DNA of 64,000 bases from Allomeiothermus sp035760705 (GCA_035760705.1 DASTSL010000133.1:6114-70113); one strand, 5' to 3'; numbered from the stretch's first letter, positions 41,457 to 50,757 are shown. Translations and numbers: made by a program. The notes: a model not told the origin generated them from the sequence alone.

Positions 41457-42464
41457 ATGTTTTCCTATTTCATACGTCGCCTCTTTTTCGTGATCTTTGT
41501 CGTCTGGGGGGTCACCTTTGCTACGTTCTTCATCGCCCAGGTGGTTCCCATCGATCCGGCGGTAGCCGCGCTAGGCGATAACGCGCGGGAAGAACAGATC
41601 CAGGAGTTCCGCGAGCGCTACGGCCTCAACAAGTCCAAGCCCGAGCAGTACCTGATCTACATGGGCCGTCTGCTCTCCGGCGACCTGGGGAACTCGCTGC
41701 GCACCCAGCGCCCGGTGGTCAAGGACCTCCAGGAGTTTTTCCCGGCCACGGTAGAGCTTTCCATCGCGGCCTTCCTGGTTGCGCTGATCATCGGTATCCC
41801 GCTGGGGATCTGGGCAGCCATCCGGCAGAACTCCTCGGTGGACGTGGGGGTGCGGGTCTTGGCGCTTTTTGGTGGGGCTACTCCGGTCTTCTTCCTGGCA
41901 GTGCTCCTGCAGTATGTGCTGGCCCAACGGCTTGACTTGCTGCCGGTGCAAGGCCGCTTGGACGGCTTTTTATTCCCCCCGCCGCGCATCACCGGGATGG
42001 TGGGGATTGACGCCTTGCTGGCTCGAGACTGGACGGCTTTTTTCGACTCGCTCAAACACCTGATCCTCCCGGCTTTCGTGCTGGGGGCTTTCTCGGCGGC
42101 CATCCTGACCCGTATGACCCGGGCGACGATGCTCGAGGTGCTCTCGCAGGATTACATCCGCACCGCCCGGGCCAAGGGCTTGGCTCAGCGCATCGTGATC
42201 TTCCGCCACGCTCTCAAGAACGCCTCCTTGCCGGTTTTGACCCTGCTGGGCGGGCTCTTGGGCGGTCTCCTCTCGGGGGCGGTGCTCACCGAGACCATCT
42301 TTAGCTGGCCCGGCATCGGGCGCTACGTCACCCAGTCGGCCACCAGCCTGGACTTCCCGGCGGTGATGGGCGTGACTTTGCTGGTGGGGCTGGTCTATGC
42401 CCTGATCAACCTGGTCACCGACCTCTTATATGCCTTTCTCGACCCCAGAATTCGCTACGCTTAG
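41457..42464 (+). CDS. ABC transporter permease, DppB type
   Basis: 335 residues, six helices. N-terminal MFSYFIRRLFFVIFVVWGVTFATFF and the EAA-like loop DYIRTARAKGLAQRIVIFRHALKNA near 232 are typical of DppB/OppB. The large periplasmic segment with ERYGLNKSKPEQYLIYMGRLLSGDLGNSL is also standard. Pairs with the DppC-type protein 7 bp downstream. Confidence 0.93.
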   Translation: MFSYFIRRLFFVIFVVWGVTFATFFIAQVVPIDPAVAALGDNAREEQIQEFRERYGLNKSKPEQYLIYMGRLLSGDLGNSLRTQRPVVKDLQEFFPATVELSIAAFLVALIIGIPLGIWAAIRQNSSVDVGVRVLALFGGATPVFFLAVLLQYVLAQRLDLLPVQGRLDGFLFPPPRITGMVGIDALLARDWTAFFDSLKHLILPAFVLGAFSAAILTRMTRATMLEVLSQDYIRTARAKGLAQRIVIFRHALKNASLPVLTLLGGLLGGLLSGAVLTETIFSWPGIGRYVTQSATSLDFPAVMGVTLLVGLVYALINLVTDLLYAFLDPRIRYA

Positions 42465-42471
42465 GTGAAGC

Positions 42472-43332
42472 ATGGCTGTCGCTATCAACGCTCCCACCGT
42501 CCGGCGCTCCCGCCCGCTGCGGCGCTTTTTGCGCAACAAGGGCGGGATGATCGGCCTGGGCCTCCTGGTGCTGTTGGTGCTGGTGGCCTTCCTGGCCCCG
42601 GTGATCGCCCCCAACCCCATCGAGCAGAACATCTCCGCCCGACTCCAACCGCCCTCCGCCCAGCACCTGCTGGGCACCGACCAACTGGGCCGCGACGTGT
42701 GGGCCAGGGTAGCCCACGGGGCCGGGATCTCGCTCAGGGTGGGGTTTGGAGTGGTGATTCTCTCGGTGCTGATCGGGGTGGTGGTGGGGTTGCTGGCGGG
42801 AACCCTGGGCGGGGCCTGGGACAACCTCCTGATGCGCTTCACCGACATCTTCTTCGCCTTTCCTTCGCTCATCCTGGCGATGGCGATCGCCGCTGCTTTA
42901 GGCCCCAACCTCAACAACACCGTGATCGCGGTAGCGTTGGTGAGCTGGCCGATTTATGCCCGATTGGTGCGGGCCAACGTGCTGGCTTTGCGCGAGCGCG
43001 AGTATGTGGAGGCGGCCCGGGCCCTGGGGGCCAGCGGCTCCCGCCTGATGCTGCGCCACCTCCTGCCCAACACCCTCACCCCCATCTTCGTGCAGGCCAG
43101 CTTCGACGTGGGCGGGGCCATCCTCACCGCTGCCGGGCTCTCCTTCATTGGCTTCGGGGCCCAGCCTCCCACGCCGGAATGGGGCGCGATGGTCTCCGAG
43201 ACCCGCAACTTCATCGCCGAGGCCATCTGGGCTCCGACGGCCCCGGCTGTGGCGATCCTGCTGACGGTGTTGGCTTTTAACCTGCTCGGGGATGCCTTGC
43301 GGGACGTGCTCGACCCGAGGGCGAGGGATTAA
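42472..43332 (+). CDS. ABC transporter permease, DppC type
   Basis: 286 residues. N-terminal RRFLRNKGGMIGLGLLVLLVLVAFLAPVIAP, HLLGTDQLGRDVWARVAHGAGISL near 65 and the EAA loop EYVEAARALGASGSRLMLRHLLPN near 180 identify a DppC/OppC permease. Last gene of this transporter operon; an intrinsic terminator is about 200 bp further on. Confidence 0.93.
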   Translation: MAVAINAPTVRRSRPLRRFLRNKGGMIGLGLLVLLVLVAFLAPVIAPNPIEQNISARLQPPSAQHLLGTDQLGRDVWARVAHGAGISLRVGFGVVILSVLIGVVVGLLAGTLGGAWDNLLMRFTDIFFAFPSLILAMAIAAALGPNLNNTVIAVALVSWPIYARLVRANVLALREREYVEAARALGASGSRLMLRHLLPNTLTPIFVQASFDVGGAILTAAGLSFIGFGAQPPTPEWGAMVSETRNFIAEAIWAPTAPAVAILLTVLAFNLLGDALRDVLDPRARD

Positions 43333-43344
43333 TTGGCGCGCTGG

Positions 43345-43529
43345 AGAGGCCTGTAAGGACGCAAATCAAGACTCGTGACTTGAGGGGGCCAGGAAGACCT
43401 GCGCTCTACGAGTGCACCCTCCGGGCTTGCGGGTTTCGTAAGGCCCACTCCCTCAATTCGGGGTCATCGAGCGGATGACCAGGGTGAAGAGGTCGGGGAA
43501 CACCTCTTCCGGGTGTTAAGGAATCGCTT
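43345..43529 (+). ncRNA. candidate structured RNA or long 3' leader before a terminator
   Basis: Between dppC and the terminator are nested helices: TTGAGGG/CCCTCAA (43380-43386 with 43450-43456), GGTCATC/GATGACC (43462-43468 with 43474-43480) and GAAGAGGT/ACCTCTTC (43486-43493 with 43502-43509). There is no open frame of note. It does not match 6S, SRP, tmRNA or RNase P landmarks that I know. It may be a small RNA or a structured 3'UTR. Confidence 0.35.
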
Positions 43530-43558
43530 CACCACCCCCGACAGGGTGGTGAGTTTTT
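43530..43558 (+). terminator. intrinsic terminator
   Basis: CACCACCC (43530-43537) and GGGTGGTG (43544-43551) with a 6-nt loop, then AGTTTTT. Confidence 0.85.
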
Positions 43559-43614
43559 CTTGCTCGAAGCTCGGCCTTACCAAGTTCCCCTGGGCCTTTG
43601 CCCCGCAAGTCTTC

Positions 43615-44583
43615 TCAGGGCTCGAGCAGCACCTTCCCCGTGCTGGCCCGGTGCATCACGTGCTCGAAGGCTTTGGCGGCTTCTTCCAGCTTGAAGACCC
43701 GGCCCACCACCGGCTTCACGTGGCCCGCCGCCAACAGGGGGGCGAGGAACTGGGTGGCCTCCAGCATGGCCTCGAGGTCGGCCAGGAAGGGCACCAGCCA
43801 CACCCCGATCACCGAGAGGTTCTTGCGCATCAGCTCCACCGGGCGCAGGGTGGCATACTGCTGGCTAGCCGAGCCGATCACCAGCAAACGCCCGCGCGGG
43901 GCCAGCATCCGCAGGCTCTGGCTGAAGCCTTCTCCGCCGACCAGCTCCATCAGCACGTCCACGCCCTTGCCGCTGGCCTCGCGGACCTTGGCCTCGAGTT
44001 CGGGGTCGCCTGAGAGAAAAGCCTGATCGGCCCCCAGGCTGCGGGCCAGCTCGAGCTTTTCCTCCTTCGAAGCTGTGGCGATGACCCGCAGGCCCATCGC
44101 CTTGGCGACCTGCACCGAGGCCGTGCCGAGGGCTCCGCCCGCCGCCTGAACCAGCACGGTCTCGCCCACTTTGGCCTGGCCCAGGGTGTGGAGCGAGAAG
44201 AAGGCGGTGTAGAAGGAGACCGGCAGGGCCGCCGCTTCGTAGGCATTCAGGTTGGGGGGAACCGGCAGCACGGCTCGAGCAGGTACCGTCGCGTATTCGG
44301 CAAAGGCTCCGCTCCCACCCAGGGCGGCCACAAGCTGGCCGACCTCGAGCCCCTCCACCCCTTCGCCCAGCTCTTCGATAATCCCGGAGAACTCCATCCC
44401 CGGCGTGTAGGGCACTCGAGTGCGGGTGAGATATTCCCCCTGCACCGCCAGGATGTCGGCGAAGTTGAGCCCGATGGCTTTCACCCGGACCAAGACCTCG
44501 CCCGGCTTGGCCGAAGGCTTGGGCAAGTCGGTGAGTTCCAAAACCTCGGGGCCGCCCAGTTTTTGCACCAGGATGGCTTTCAC
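43615..44583 (-). CDS. quinone oxidoreductase-like zinc-free MDR
   Basis: 322 residues of the medium-chain reductase superfamily. GROES-like N-domain (VRVKAIGLNFADILAVQGEY, PGMEFSGIIEELGEGV), then the NADPH site AAGGALGTASVQVAKAMGLRVIATASKEEK near 150. No catalytic-zinc Cys set, so QOR-like. GTG start overlaps the DinB-like stop (GTGA). Likely reduces quinones or enones. Confidence 0.9.
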   Translation of the reverse strand: MKAILVQKLGGPEVLELTDLPKPSAKPGEVLVRVKAIGLNFADILAVQGEYLTRTRVPYTPGMEFSGIIEELGEGVEGLEVGQLVAALGGSGAFAEYATVPARAVLPVPPNLNAYEAAALPVSFYTAFFSLHTLGQAKVGETVLVQAAGGALGTASVQVAKAMGLRVIATASKEEKLELARSLGADQAFLSGDPELEAKVREASGKGVDVLMELVGGEGFSQSLRMLAPRGRLLVIGSASQQYATLRPVELMRKNLSVIGVWLVPFLADLEAMLEATQFLAPLLAAGHVKPVVGRVFKLEEAAKAFEHVMHRASTGKVLLEP

Positions 44584-45092
44584 GAGGGCTTCCCGGCGAT
44601 CTGCTCGAGCTGGGCCAGGTGGTTGAGGTCGTGCCCGGCGACGAAGCGAACCAACATCCGCAGGCTCTCCCATTCCTCGCGCTCGGGGTGGTAGTAGGTG
44701 CGCTCGAGGTCATCATTGCTGAGGCCGTCCACTAGGGCCAGGTTCCAGGCCCGTAGGGCTTTGAAGGTCTCGAGGGCTAGGGGCAGTGTAAGGCCCGAAT
44801 AGCGCTCGGCCCAAGCCTCCTGGTCGAAGGGCTGGACGGTGTGGTTGTCCTCGGCGAGTGTTTGACGGATGCGAAACCCCATGGCTAGCTCGGTGTCGGC
44901 CAGGTGGCAGAGGATTTCCCGCGCCGTCCACTTGCCGGGGCCGTAGCTGTTCTCCGGCTCGAGCCGAGAAGCAAGGGCCACCCGGCTATCGCCGCGAAAA
45001 TACGCCTCGAGCTTTGTGGGGGTCTGCCTCCACACTTCCAGGGGGTCACGGTCGCCCAGGAAACCCAGGATGCGGCTCAGGTAAGGGTTCAT
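44580..45092 (-). CDS. DinB-like four-helix protein
   Basis: 170 residues. GPGKWTAREILCHLADTELAMGFRIRQTL gives the first metal His; VAGHDLNHLAQLEQI near the end gives the His pair of DinB/YfiT-like proteins. This fold includes metal-dependent thiol S-transferases; the substrate is unknown. -10 TAGGAT (45099-45104, minus) is 6 nt upstream. Coupled to the oxidoreductase downstream. Confidence 0.88.
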   Translation of the reverse strand: MNPYLSRILGFLGDRDPLEVWRQTPTKLEAYFRGDSRVALASRLEPENSYGPGKWTAREILCHLADTELAMGFRIRQTLAEDNHTVQPFDQEAWAERYSGLTLPLALETFKALRAWNLALVDGLSNDDLERTYYHPEREEWESLRMLVRFVAGHDLNHLAQLEQIAGKPS

Positions 45093-45098
45093 GGGGCC

Positions 45099-45104
45099 AT
45101 CCTA
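45099..45104 (-). promoter_or_regulatory. -10 of DinB-like gene, leaderless
   Basis: TAGGAT on the minus strand, 6 nt before the ATG. Confidence 0.4.
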
Positions 45105-45459
45105 CTCTCTTCCGGCTAAACTGAGACTACCGATCCGCGTCGTTGTGTGGGTGCTCGAGGAGGTGGGGTATGTGAACGGCAGAAAACGCGCCCGCTCAAC
45201 TGGTTTGGCTTGGGGCCGGCTCTGGGAGCTTGCGTGGGGGCCACCAGGAGCAATTTGGGCGCGGGGATGATGGTGGGGGGGCTCCTGGGAGCCGGAACCG
45301 CCCGGAGAACTGACGCAGCTCATCCCCCCCGGAGCAGCACGGGAAATTAGGGCGATTGTCGTAACTTTTGCATCAGCCTCCCGCCCGAGAAAAGGGCGAA
45401 TTGCCAATCGCCCCAAGCTTTCGTGCTAGGCGATGAGCGATCCGCGAGCTTTTTAACGG
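45105..45459. other. spacer with hairpin elements and a doubtful small frame
   Basis: A rightward GTG frame (45147-45350, 67 codons) has a glycine-zipper-like stretch, LGPALGACVGATRSNLGAGM then VGGLLGAG, but no clear ribosome site; I leave it uncalled. GGGCGATTG/CAATCGCCC arms (45350-45358 with 45405-45413) enclose a GGGCGA..TCGCCC hairpin (45394-45413) similar to the REP-like stems at 4.0 and 36.8 kb. Confidence 0.35.
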
Positions 45460-46776
45460 CTAAGCCCCGGCGAAGGAAAGCTCGGCCACCTCCACCATCG
45501 GGGAGCCGACCACCGCGAACATCACCTCCCACTCGAGCTTGTCGCCCAGCGCGGTGATGTTTTGCAACAGGCTCAGGAAATTCCCCGCCACCGTGAAGTT
45601 CTCCACCGGGTAAGCCACCTCGCCGCCCTCGACCTTGAGGCCCAAGGCTTGCAGGCTGAACTCCCCCGAGATGGGGTTGGCCCCGGCGTGGAGACCCATC
45701 AGCTCGGTGACGATGACGCCCTCGCTCAGCCGGACGCCACTGCCGGGCTCGAGGTAGAGGTTGGTGGGGGCCACCCCCAGCACGCCCTTGTAGCTGCGGG
45801 CGGCGTGGCCGGTGTTCTCGGTATTCATCTGGTGGGCGGTCTCGGAGTTGTGGGTGAAGGTCTTGAGCACGCCCTTCTCGATCAGGACGGTGCGCCGGGC
45901 CGGGGTTCCCTCCGCGTCGAAGGGGCGCGAGGCCAGCCCGCCGGGGAGGGTGGGGTCGTCCACCAGGGTGAAGAGTTCGGAGGCCACCTTCTGCCCGATC
46001 TTTCCCGCCAGCAGGCTCTTGCCCTCCAGCGCCTGTTTGGCCGAGAGCATGAACGTGCCCATCACCGCCAAAAGCTGCCCGAAGGCTTTGGGCTCGAAGT
46101 AGGCCCGGTATTTCCCGGTCTTGAGCGGCTGGGCGTTCAGGAGCCGCCCGACCTTGTGGGTGAACTCGAGCGCGGTCTTGCCCGGCTCAAGCGCGTGGAA
46201 CTCCTTGGAGACCTCGAGTTCGAGCCCCTGCTTGAGGCTGGTCCCCTCGGCCATCACCGCGTAGGCCATCAGGGCGCTGTAGCCGTTGCGGTACGCGCCG
46301 GAGACCCCCTGGGTGGAGCCCAGCCTGACCTGGGTCTCGTCCTCGGTGTAGCGGGTCATCTGCACCTGCTTCATGCGGGGATCTTGGCGCAAGGCCCCCT
46401 CGAGGTCGAGGGCGGCCTGGCGTTTTTGCTCGAGTGGGGCGGAGAGGCCCTCGCCCAGCAGGTCGTGGGTGCCCATCGCGCTCCCGGCGGGCAGGAAGCC
46501 CCCGCTGCTCGACTGCAACAGGGCGTTCTCGCGGGCTTCGGCCAGCACCCAGTCCAGGGCTTGGGGGGTGCGCTCCTCGGTGTAGGCGTAGCCGACCTTG
46601 CCGCCCGCGACCAGCCGCACCCCGATTCCCCCTTGGGTGGCCTGGGTGATCTGCTCGAGCCGGGCTCCCTGGGCTTGCAGGGTGAGTTCGCGGTTTTCCG
46701 TGGCCAGCACTTCGATCTCGAGGCCTTGCTGGCGGGCTTTTTGCAGGAGATAGTTTTTGGCTTCTTCGTACGTCAT
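45460..46776 (-). CDS. pmbA: TldE/PmbA-like metalloprotease subunit
   Basis: 438 residues of the TldD/PmbA family. It lacks the HExxxH zinc motif of TldD, as TldE subunits do. Features: QGGIGVRLVAGGKVGYAYTEERT near 48, TRYTEDETQVRLGSTQGVSGAYRNGYS, and LASRPFDAEGTPARRTVLIEKGVLKTFTHN, which recur in family members. TldD and TldE together degrade or process peptides. Lies 85 bp behind tldD in the same direction. Confidence 0.9.
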   Translation of the reverse strand: MTYEEAKNYLLQKARQQGLEIEVLATENRELTLQAQGARLEQITQATQGGIGVRLVAGGKVGYAYTEERTPQALDWVLAEARENALLQSSSGGFLPAGSAMGTHDLLGEGLSAPLEQKRQAALDLEGALRQDPRMKQVQMTRYTEDETQVRLGSTQGVSGAYRNGYSALMAYAVMAEGTSLKQGLELEVSKEFHALEPGKTALEFTHKVGRLLNAQPLKTGKYRAYFEPKAFGQLLAVMGTFMLSAKQALEGKSLLAGKIGQKVASELFTLVDDPTLPGGLASRPFDAEGTPARRTVLIEKGVLKTFTHNSETAHQMNTENTGHAARSYKGVLGVAPTNLYLEPGSGVRLSEGVIVTELMGLHAGANPISGEFSLQALGLKVEGGEVAYPVENFTVAGNFLSLLQNITALGDKLEWEVMFAVVGSPMVEVAELSFAGA

Positions 46777-46861
46777 AGTGACCTCGGGCTCCGAGCGGCG
46801 GGCTTTGAACGGCGGAAAAGCGCTTCCCGATCCCGCTGCTCGCAGATCGCTGCTCGTGTCA

Positions 46862-48256
46862 TCAGGCTTGTCCCCCCACCACGATCTCGCTCACCAACAC
46901 GTGCGGCTGGCCGACTTCGGTGGGGATCGAGCCGGAGAGGCTGCCGCACATGCCGGGGGAGGTCTCGAGGTCGTCGCTCACCGCCGCGATCTTCCGGATG
47001 GTGTCGGGGCCTTTGCCCACCAGCATCGCCCCCCGCACCGGCTCCTCGATGCGCCCGCCGCGGATGATGTAGCCCTCCTTGACCCCGAAGTTGTACTCGC
47101 CCGAGCCGGGTCTCACCTGCCCGCCGCCCATGTCGGCGGCGTAGAGGCCGAACTCGATCCCCTCGAAGAGTTTTTCCTTGGGGGTATTGCCGGGGGCGAT
47201 GAAGGTGTTGCGCATCCGGCTGGTGGGGGCGAAGGTATAGTCCTGCCGCCGACCCGAGCCGGTGGGGCGGTAGCCGGTGAGCAGGCTGCCCAGCCGGTCC
47301 ACCATGTAGCTTTTGAGCACCCCGTTTTCGATCAGGACGGTGCGCTCCGAACGCATCCCCTCGTCGTCGAACTCCTGCGAGCCCCAGCCGTGGGGGGTGG
47401 TGCCGTCGTCGATGTAGGTCACGCAGTCCGAGGCCACCTTCTCGCCCAGCTTGTCGGAGAGCACGCTGGTCTTCTTGGCCACCGAGGTGGTCTCGAGCAA
47501 GTGCCCCAGCGCCTCGTGGAAGATCACCCCGCCAAAGGCGTTGCCCACCACCACCGGCATAGTCCCGGCAGGGGCCGGTTTGGCCCGCAGGTTGGTGAGG
47601 GCTTGCTGGGCCGCTTGGCGGCCTACCGAGGCCGGGGGGTAGAGGTCGAAGATCTCGAGGCCCACTGATAACCCCGGCCCGGAGGTCCCGGTCTGGGCTC
47701 CGGTATCGTCTTGGGCGATGGCCAGCACGTTGATCCGGCTACGGATGCGCTTGTCTTCGGCCCAGACCCCCTCGCTGCTCGCGACCAACACATCCTGCTC
47801 CCACTCGGTGAGCGAGGACTGCACCTGTTTGATCTGGGGGGCGATGCGGGCTCCGCTCTCGGCTTCCAACAGGCGCTCGAGGCGGTAGCGTTTGTCCTTG
47901 GCCCCCAGCGGGATCTTAGGGGCGTGGAGCCCTCGAGGGGCTTCCTTGCGGAAATCCAGCCCGCCTTTGCCGCCCGCGTCCACCTGCCCTGCCGTGCCCT
48001 TGAGCCTTACCAGGGTCTCGGTGAGCTCGAGCAGGCTCTGCGGCGTGAGGTCGTTGGTGTAGGCGTAGACCACCTCGGTGCCGTAGAAGAGGCGCAGACC
48101 CGCCCCGTACTCGAGGCCGCTGGTGGCCTCCTTCACCTCGCCGTTCAAGACCCGCATGCCCCGCCGCTTCCAGCGCTCCACGTATAGCTCGGCGAAGTCC
48201 GCCCCACCCGAGCGGGCCCTGCCGAGCACGTCGCCGACCAAACTTTCCGCTAGCAT
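46862..48256 (-). CDS. tldD: TldD metalloprotease subunit
   Basis: 464 residues. The catalytic motif HEALGHLLE near 251 is the HExxxH zinc site. GSQEFDDEGMRSERTVLIENGVLKSYMVDR and the end ETSPGMCGSLSGSIPTEVGQPHVLVSEIVVGG are typical of TldD. AAAGGAG precedes the ATG. With TldE it forms a heterodimeric protease for unfolded peptides, in some bacteria for microcin or RiPP maturation. No RiPP cluster is evident beside it. Confidence 0.95.
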   Translation of the reverse strand: MLAESLVGDVLGRARSGGADFAELYVERWKRRGMRVLNGEVKEATSGLEYGAGLRLFYGTEVVYAYTNDLTPQSLLELTETLVRLKGTAGQVDAGGKGGLDFRKEAPRGLHAPKIPLGAKDKRYRLERLLEAESGARIAPQIKQVQSSLTEWEQDVLVASSEGVWAEDKRIRSRINVLAIAQDDTGAQTGTSGPGLSVGLEIFDLYPPASVGRQAAQQALTNLRAKPAPAGTMPVVVGNAFGGVIFHEALGHLLETTSVAKKTSVLSDKLGEKVASDCVTYIDDGTTPHGWGSQEFDDEGMRSERTVLIENGVLKSYMVDRLGSLLTGYRPTGSGRRQDYTFAPTSRMRNTFIAPGNTPKEKLFEGIEFGLYAADMGGGQVRPGSGEYNFGVKEGYIIRGGRIEEPVRGAMLVGKGPDTIRKIAAVSDDLETSPGMCGSLSGSIPTEVGQPHVLVSEIVVGGQA

Positions 48257-48296
48257 CCGTTCTCCTTTCGGGTCAATCCAAGATCCGTACCGGGAG

Positions 48297-48325
48297 AGTC
48301 TACTAAAAAACTGACCCGCCGGTCA
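48297..48325 (-). terminator. probable terC terminator and tldD promoter region
   Basis: Minus strand: TGACC-GGCG-GGTCA (48321-48325 with 48312-48316) then GTTTTTT, a small intrinsic terminator behind terC. TAGACT (48297-48302) just after may be the tldD -10. Confidence 0.5.
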
Positions 48326-48366
48326 TCCACCGGGGGTACGATTCGCCCGATGGGTGAGGGCAGGGC

Positions 48367-49122
48367 CTAAGCTTTCGAGCCCTCGTCGGCTTTGTAGGGT
48401 TCGTGCAACTGTACCGGCTTGGCCCTGCTACGGGAGCGGATGTTCAATGCCTCGACAAAGAGGGCGAAACCGATGGCGAAGTAGATGTACCCCTTGGAAA
48501 TCTTCTGCCCGAAGCCCTCCGCGATGAGCGTGACCCCGATCAAGAGCAAAAAGGAAAGCGCCAGCATCTTGACAGTGGGGTGGCGGTTCACGAAGTCGTA
48601 GATAGTCTTGGCCGAGAAGAGCATGATCGCCACCGAGATCAGGATGGCTGCTACCATCACCCTGACGTAGGGGGTCATGCCCACCGCGGTAATCACCGAG
48701 TCGATCGAGAAAACCAGGTCGAGGACCATCACCTGGGCGATCACCGCGCCGAAGGTAGGGGCCACCCGGGCGTTCACGTGGCCCTCTTCGCCCTCGAGCC
48801 GCTCGTGGATCTCCTTGACCGATTTATAAATCAGAAAGAGCCCGCCCGCGATCAAAATGATGTCTTTCCCGGAGATCCCCTGACCCAACACGGTGAAGAG
48901 GTCGTTTTGCAGGCTGATGGTCCAGCCGATAGTGAACAGCAGAAAGAGCCGCATCCCCGCCGCGGCGATGAGCCCGCTCTGGCGGGCTCTGGCTTGTTGC
49001 TCGGGGGGCAGCTTGGCGGCCAGGATGGAGATAAAGATGACGTTATCTACGCCCAGGACGACCTCGAGCAGCACCAAGGTCACCAGCGCTGTCCAGATTT
49101 CAGGGTTGGCGATCCATTCCAC
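48367..49122 (-). CDS. TerC family membrane protein
   Basis: 251 residues, seven helices. LLEVVLGVDNVIFISILAAKLPP near 18 and VMVLDLVFSIDSVITAVGM near 131 hold the conserved acidic residues of TerC proteins, which are linked to manganese export and to metalation of exported enzymes in other bacteria. C-terminal tail is basic and cytosolic. Confidence 0.93.
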   Translation of the reverse strand: MEWIANPEIWTALVTLVLLEVVLGVDNVIFISILAAKLPPEQQARARQSGLIAAAGMRLFLLFTIGWTISLQNDLFTVLGQGISGKDIILIAGGLFLIYKSVKEIHERLEGEEGHVNARVAPTFGAVIAQVMVLDLVFSIDSVITAVGMTPYVRVMVAAILISVAIMLFSAKTIYDFVNRHPTVKMLALSFLLLIGVTLIAEGFGQKISKGYIYFAIGFALFVEALNIRSRSRAKPVQLHEPYKADEGSKA

Positions 49123-49223
49123 GAGAATTGAGCCTAGCGCCCAGGCTGGCCATCAATCAGGGTTTGGCATGCGGTACAACCGTCCCCTTGACCTTTGCGT
49201 AAAGTGACGGCAGGAGGCCCCCT

Positions 49224-49832
49224 GTGATTCCCGACCCGGTGATTCAGCCCGGCCCCGAAGTGGCGCTCCGGTGGCTACTCGAAGGCAACCGCCGCTATGT
49301 TGAACACCGTGCCCGGCACCCCCGCCAGGGCGCGAGGACCCGCTTGCGGGTGGCCCAGGGGCAGCACCCCTTCGCCATCGTGCTGGGCTGCGCCGACTCG
49401 CGGGTAGCCCCCGAGGTGATCTTCGACCAGGGGTTGGGCGACTTGTTCGTGGTGCGGGTGGCGGGCAACGTGGTGGACGAGTTGGTGGTGGGCAGCATCG
49501 AGTTCGCCGCTGGGGCTTTCGAGGTTCCGCTGGTGATGGTGCTGGGCCACGATCAATGCGGGGCGGTGCGAGCCGCGCTCCAGGTTTTCGAGCAGCAGGG
49601 CCCGCTGCCCGGCCACGAAGGAGCCTTGATCGAGCCGATCCTGCCCGCGATCCGGGAGGCTAAGGGATTAGCAGGGGACCCGACCTGCCTCGCGGTGCGG
49701 ATCAACGTGCGCAACATGATCGCCAAGCTCGAGGCCGACGAGCTTTTGGCTCCGCTGGTGAAGTCGGGGAAGCTCAAGATCGTGGGGGGCGTCTACCACC
49801 TCGAGAGCGGGAAAGTGGACTTTATCGCTTGA
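49224..49832 (+). CDS. beta-carbonic anhydrase
   Basis: 202 residues; interconverts CO2 and bicarbonate. Zinc ligands: Cys and Asp in GCADSRVAPE near 56-58, His and Cys in GHDQCGAV near 109-112. GTG start with AGGAGG 6 nt upstream. Its last 11 bp overlap the end of holA on the other strand. Confidence 0.95.
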   Translation: MIPDPVIQPGPEVALRWLLEGNRRYVEHRARHPRQGARTRLRVAQGQHPFAIVLGCADSRVAPEVIFDQGLGDLFVVRVAGNVVDELVVGSIEFAAGAFEVPLVMVLGHDQCGAVRAALQVFEQQGPLPGHEGALIEPILPAIREAKGLAGDPTCLAVRINVRNMIAKLEADELLAPLVKSGKLKIVGGVYHLESGKVDFIA

Positions 49833-50757
49833 GCGGGCGGGCCTGAGCGGATAGCTCGGCCACGGCTTTCTCCAAGGCCAGCCGGGGGTCGCGCCCGGTC
49901 TTGGCGGCTTGCTCGGCTCTGAGCAGGGTCTCGAGGGCTTTGTCCAGCGTCTTTGGGTCTACGGTCTTGGCCAACGCCAGGGTCTGCTTGGCCGCGTAGG
50001 GGTGCATCCCCAACAGGCTCGCGGCTTCGCCCTCGCCCAAAAGCGGGTCTTCGTAGAGATGCGCCCAGGCTCGAGCCAGCTTGGCGTACTGCCACGACAA
50101 CGCGCCCAGAATCCGAATAGGGTCCTCACCGCGCTCCATCAGCCCTTGCAGGTGCCGGAAGGCCGCCGAGGCCTTGCCCTCAGTGACCGAGCGCACCAAG
50201 TCGAAGCCGGAGATGGGGGCTTCCAGGGCGGCTAGGGCCTGCACCTTCTCGAGCGTGATCGGCGGGGTGACCAGGGTGAGCTTGTCGAGCTCGCGCTGGA
50301 GCGACTCGAGGCCCAGCGCCGGGTTCTCCGCGCTGCCCCGACCCCCTAGCAGGCTGGCCAGGTACTGGTGGATGGCGGCGTTGGTCTTGAGGCCCATGGC
50401 CTTAGCCCGGTTCTCCACCCAGCGCACCAGGTCTTTGCCCTGTGGGGCGGGGTTGTCGCGGATGCGCTCCTTGGTGTACCACTTGCTCCGGGCGGCGGTG
50501 GGCCTGGGATCTAATAGCAGCACCACGGCGCTCTCGGGGAGGGGCTCGAGGGCTTCCTTGAGGGGCTTCCACTCCCCCTCGCTGATCTCGCGCAAATCTA
50601 CGAGTGCCCCGCTCGGCCCGAACAGGCCGCCGCTGGCTTCTTGTACGACCGTTCCAGGCTCGGGGGGCAGCAGGCGAGGGGAGAGGCCCCGCACCCTGGC
50701 CTCTTGCAGTAAAGCCTCCTGGGCCAGAAAGGGGTCGCCGGTAAACGCTAGGATCAC
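49822..50757 (-). CDS. holA: DNA polymerase III delta subunit
   Basis: 311 residues; opens the sliding clamp within the clamp loader. MILAFTGDPFLAQEALLQEAR at the start, the region LLLDPRPTAARSKWYTK, and the C-terminal collar with GEDPIRILGALSWQYAKLARAW and LGMHPYAAKQTLALAKTVDPKTL are diagnostic for HolA. No Walker A Lys, as expected for delta. Confidence 0.93.
   Translation of the reverse strand: MILAFTGDPFLAQEALLQEARVRGLSPRLLPPEPGTVVQEASGGLFGPSGALVDLREISEGEWKPLKEALEPLPESAVVLLLDPRPTAARSKWYTKERIRDNPAPQGKDLVRWVENRAKAMGLKTNAAIHQYLASLLGGRGSAENPALGLESLQRELDKLTLVTPPITLEKVQALAALEAPISGFDLVRSVTEGKASAAFRHLQGLMERGEDPIRILGALSWQYAKLARAWAHLYEDPLLGEGEAASLLGMHPYAAKQTLALAKTVDPKTLDKALETLLRAEQAAKTGRDPRLALEKAVAELSAQARPLKR

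Noticed and set aside
43345..43558. 6S, SRP, tmRNA or RNase P RNA
   Set aside because: None of the landmark sequences I know for these RNAs is visible; kept only as an unnamed structured region.
45147..45350. Glycine-zipper-like 67-codon frame
   Set aside because: Composition is suggestive, but start and ribosome site are unclear and the surrounding DNA is repeat-rich.
46862..48256. TldD/TldE as part of a RiPP cluster
   Set aside because: No precursor peptide, YcaO or lanthionine enzyme is nearby; the pair looks like the stand-alone housekeeping form.
48312..48325. TGACC-N4-GGTCA palindrome before tldD as a second copy of the 57.7 kb operator
   Set aside because: Only 5 bp arms are shared, and on the minus strand it is followed directly by GTTTTTT, so a small terC terminator explains it better.
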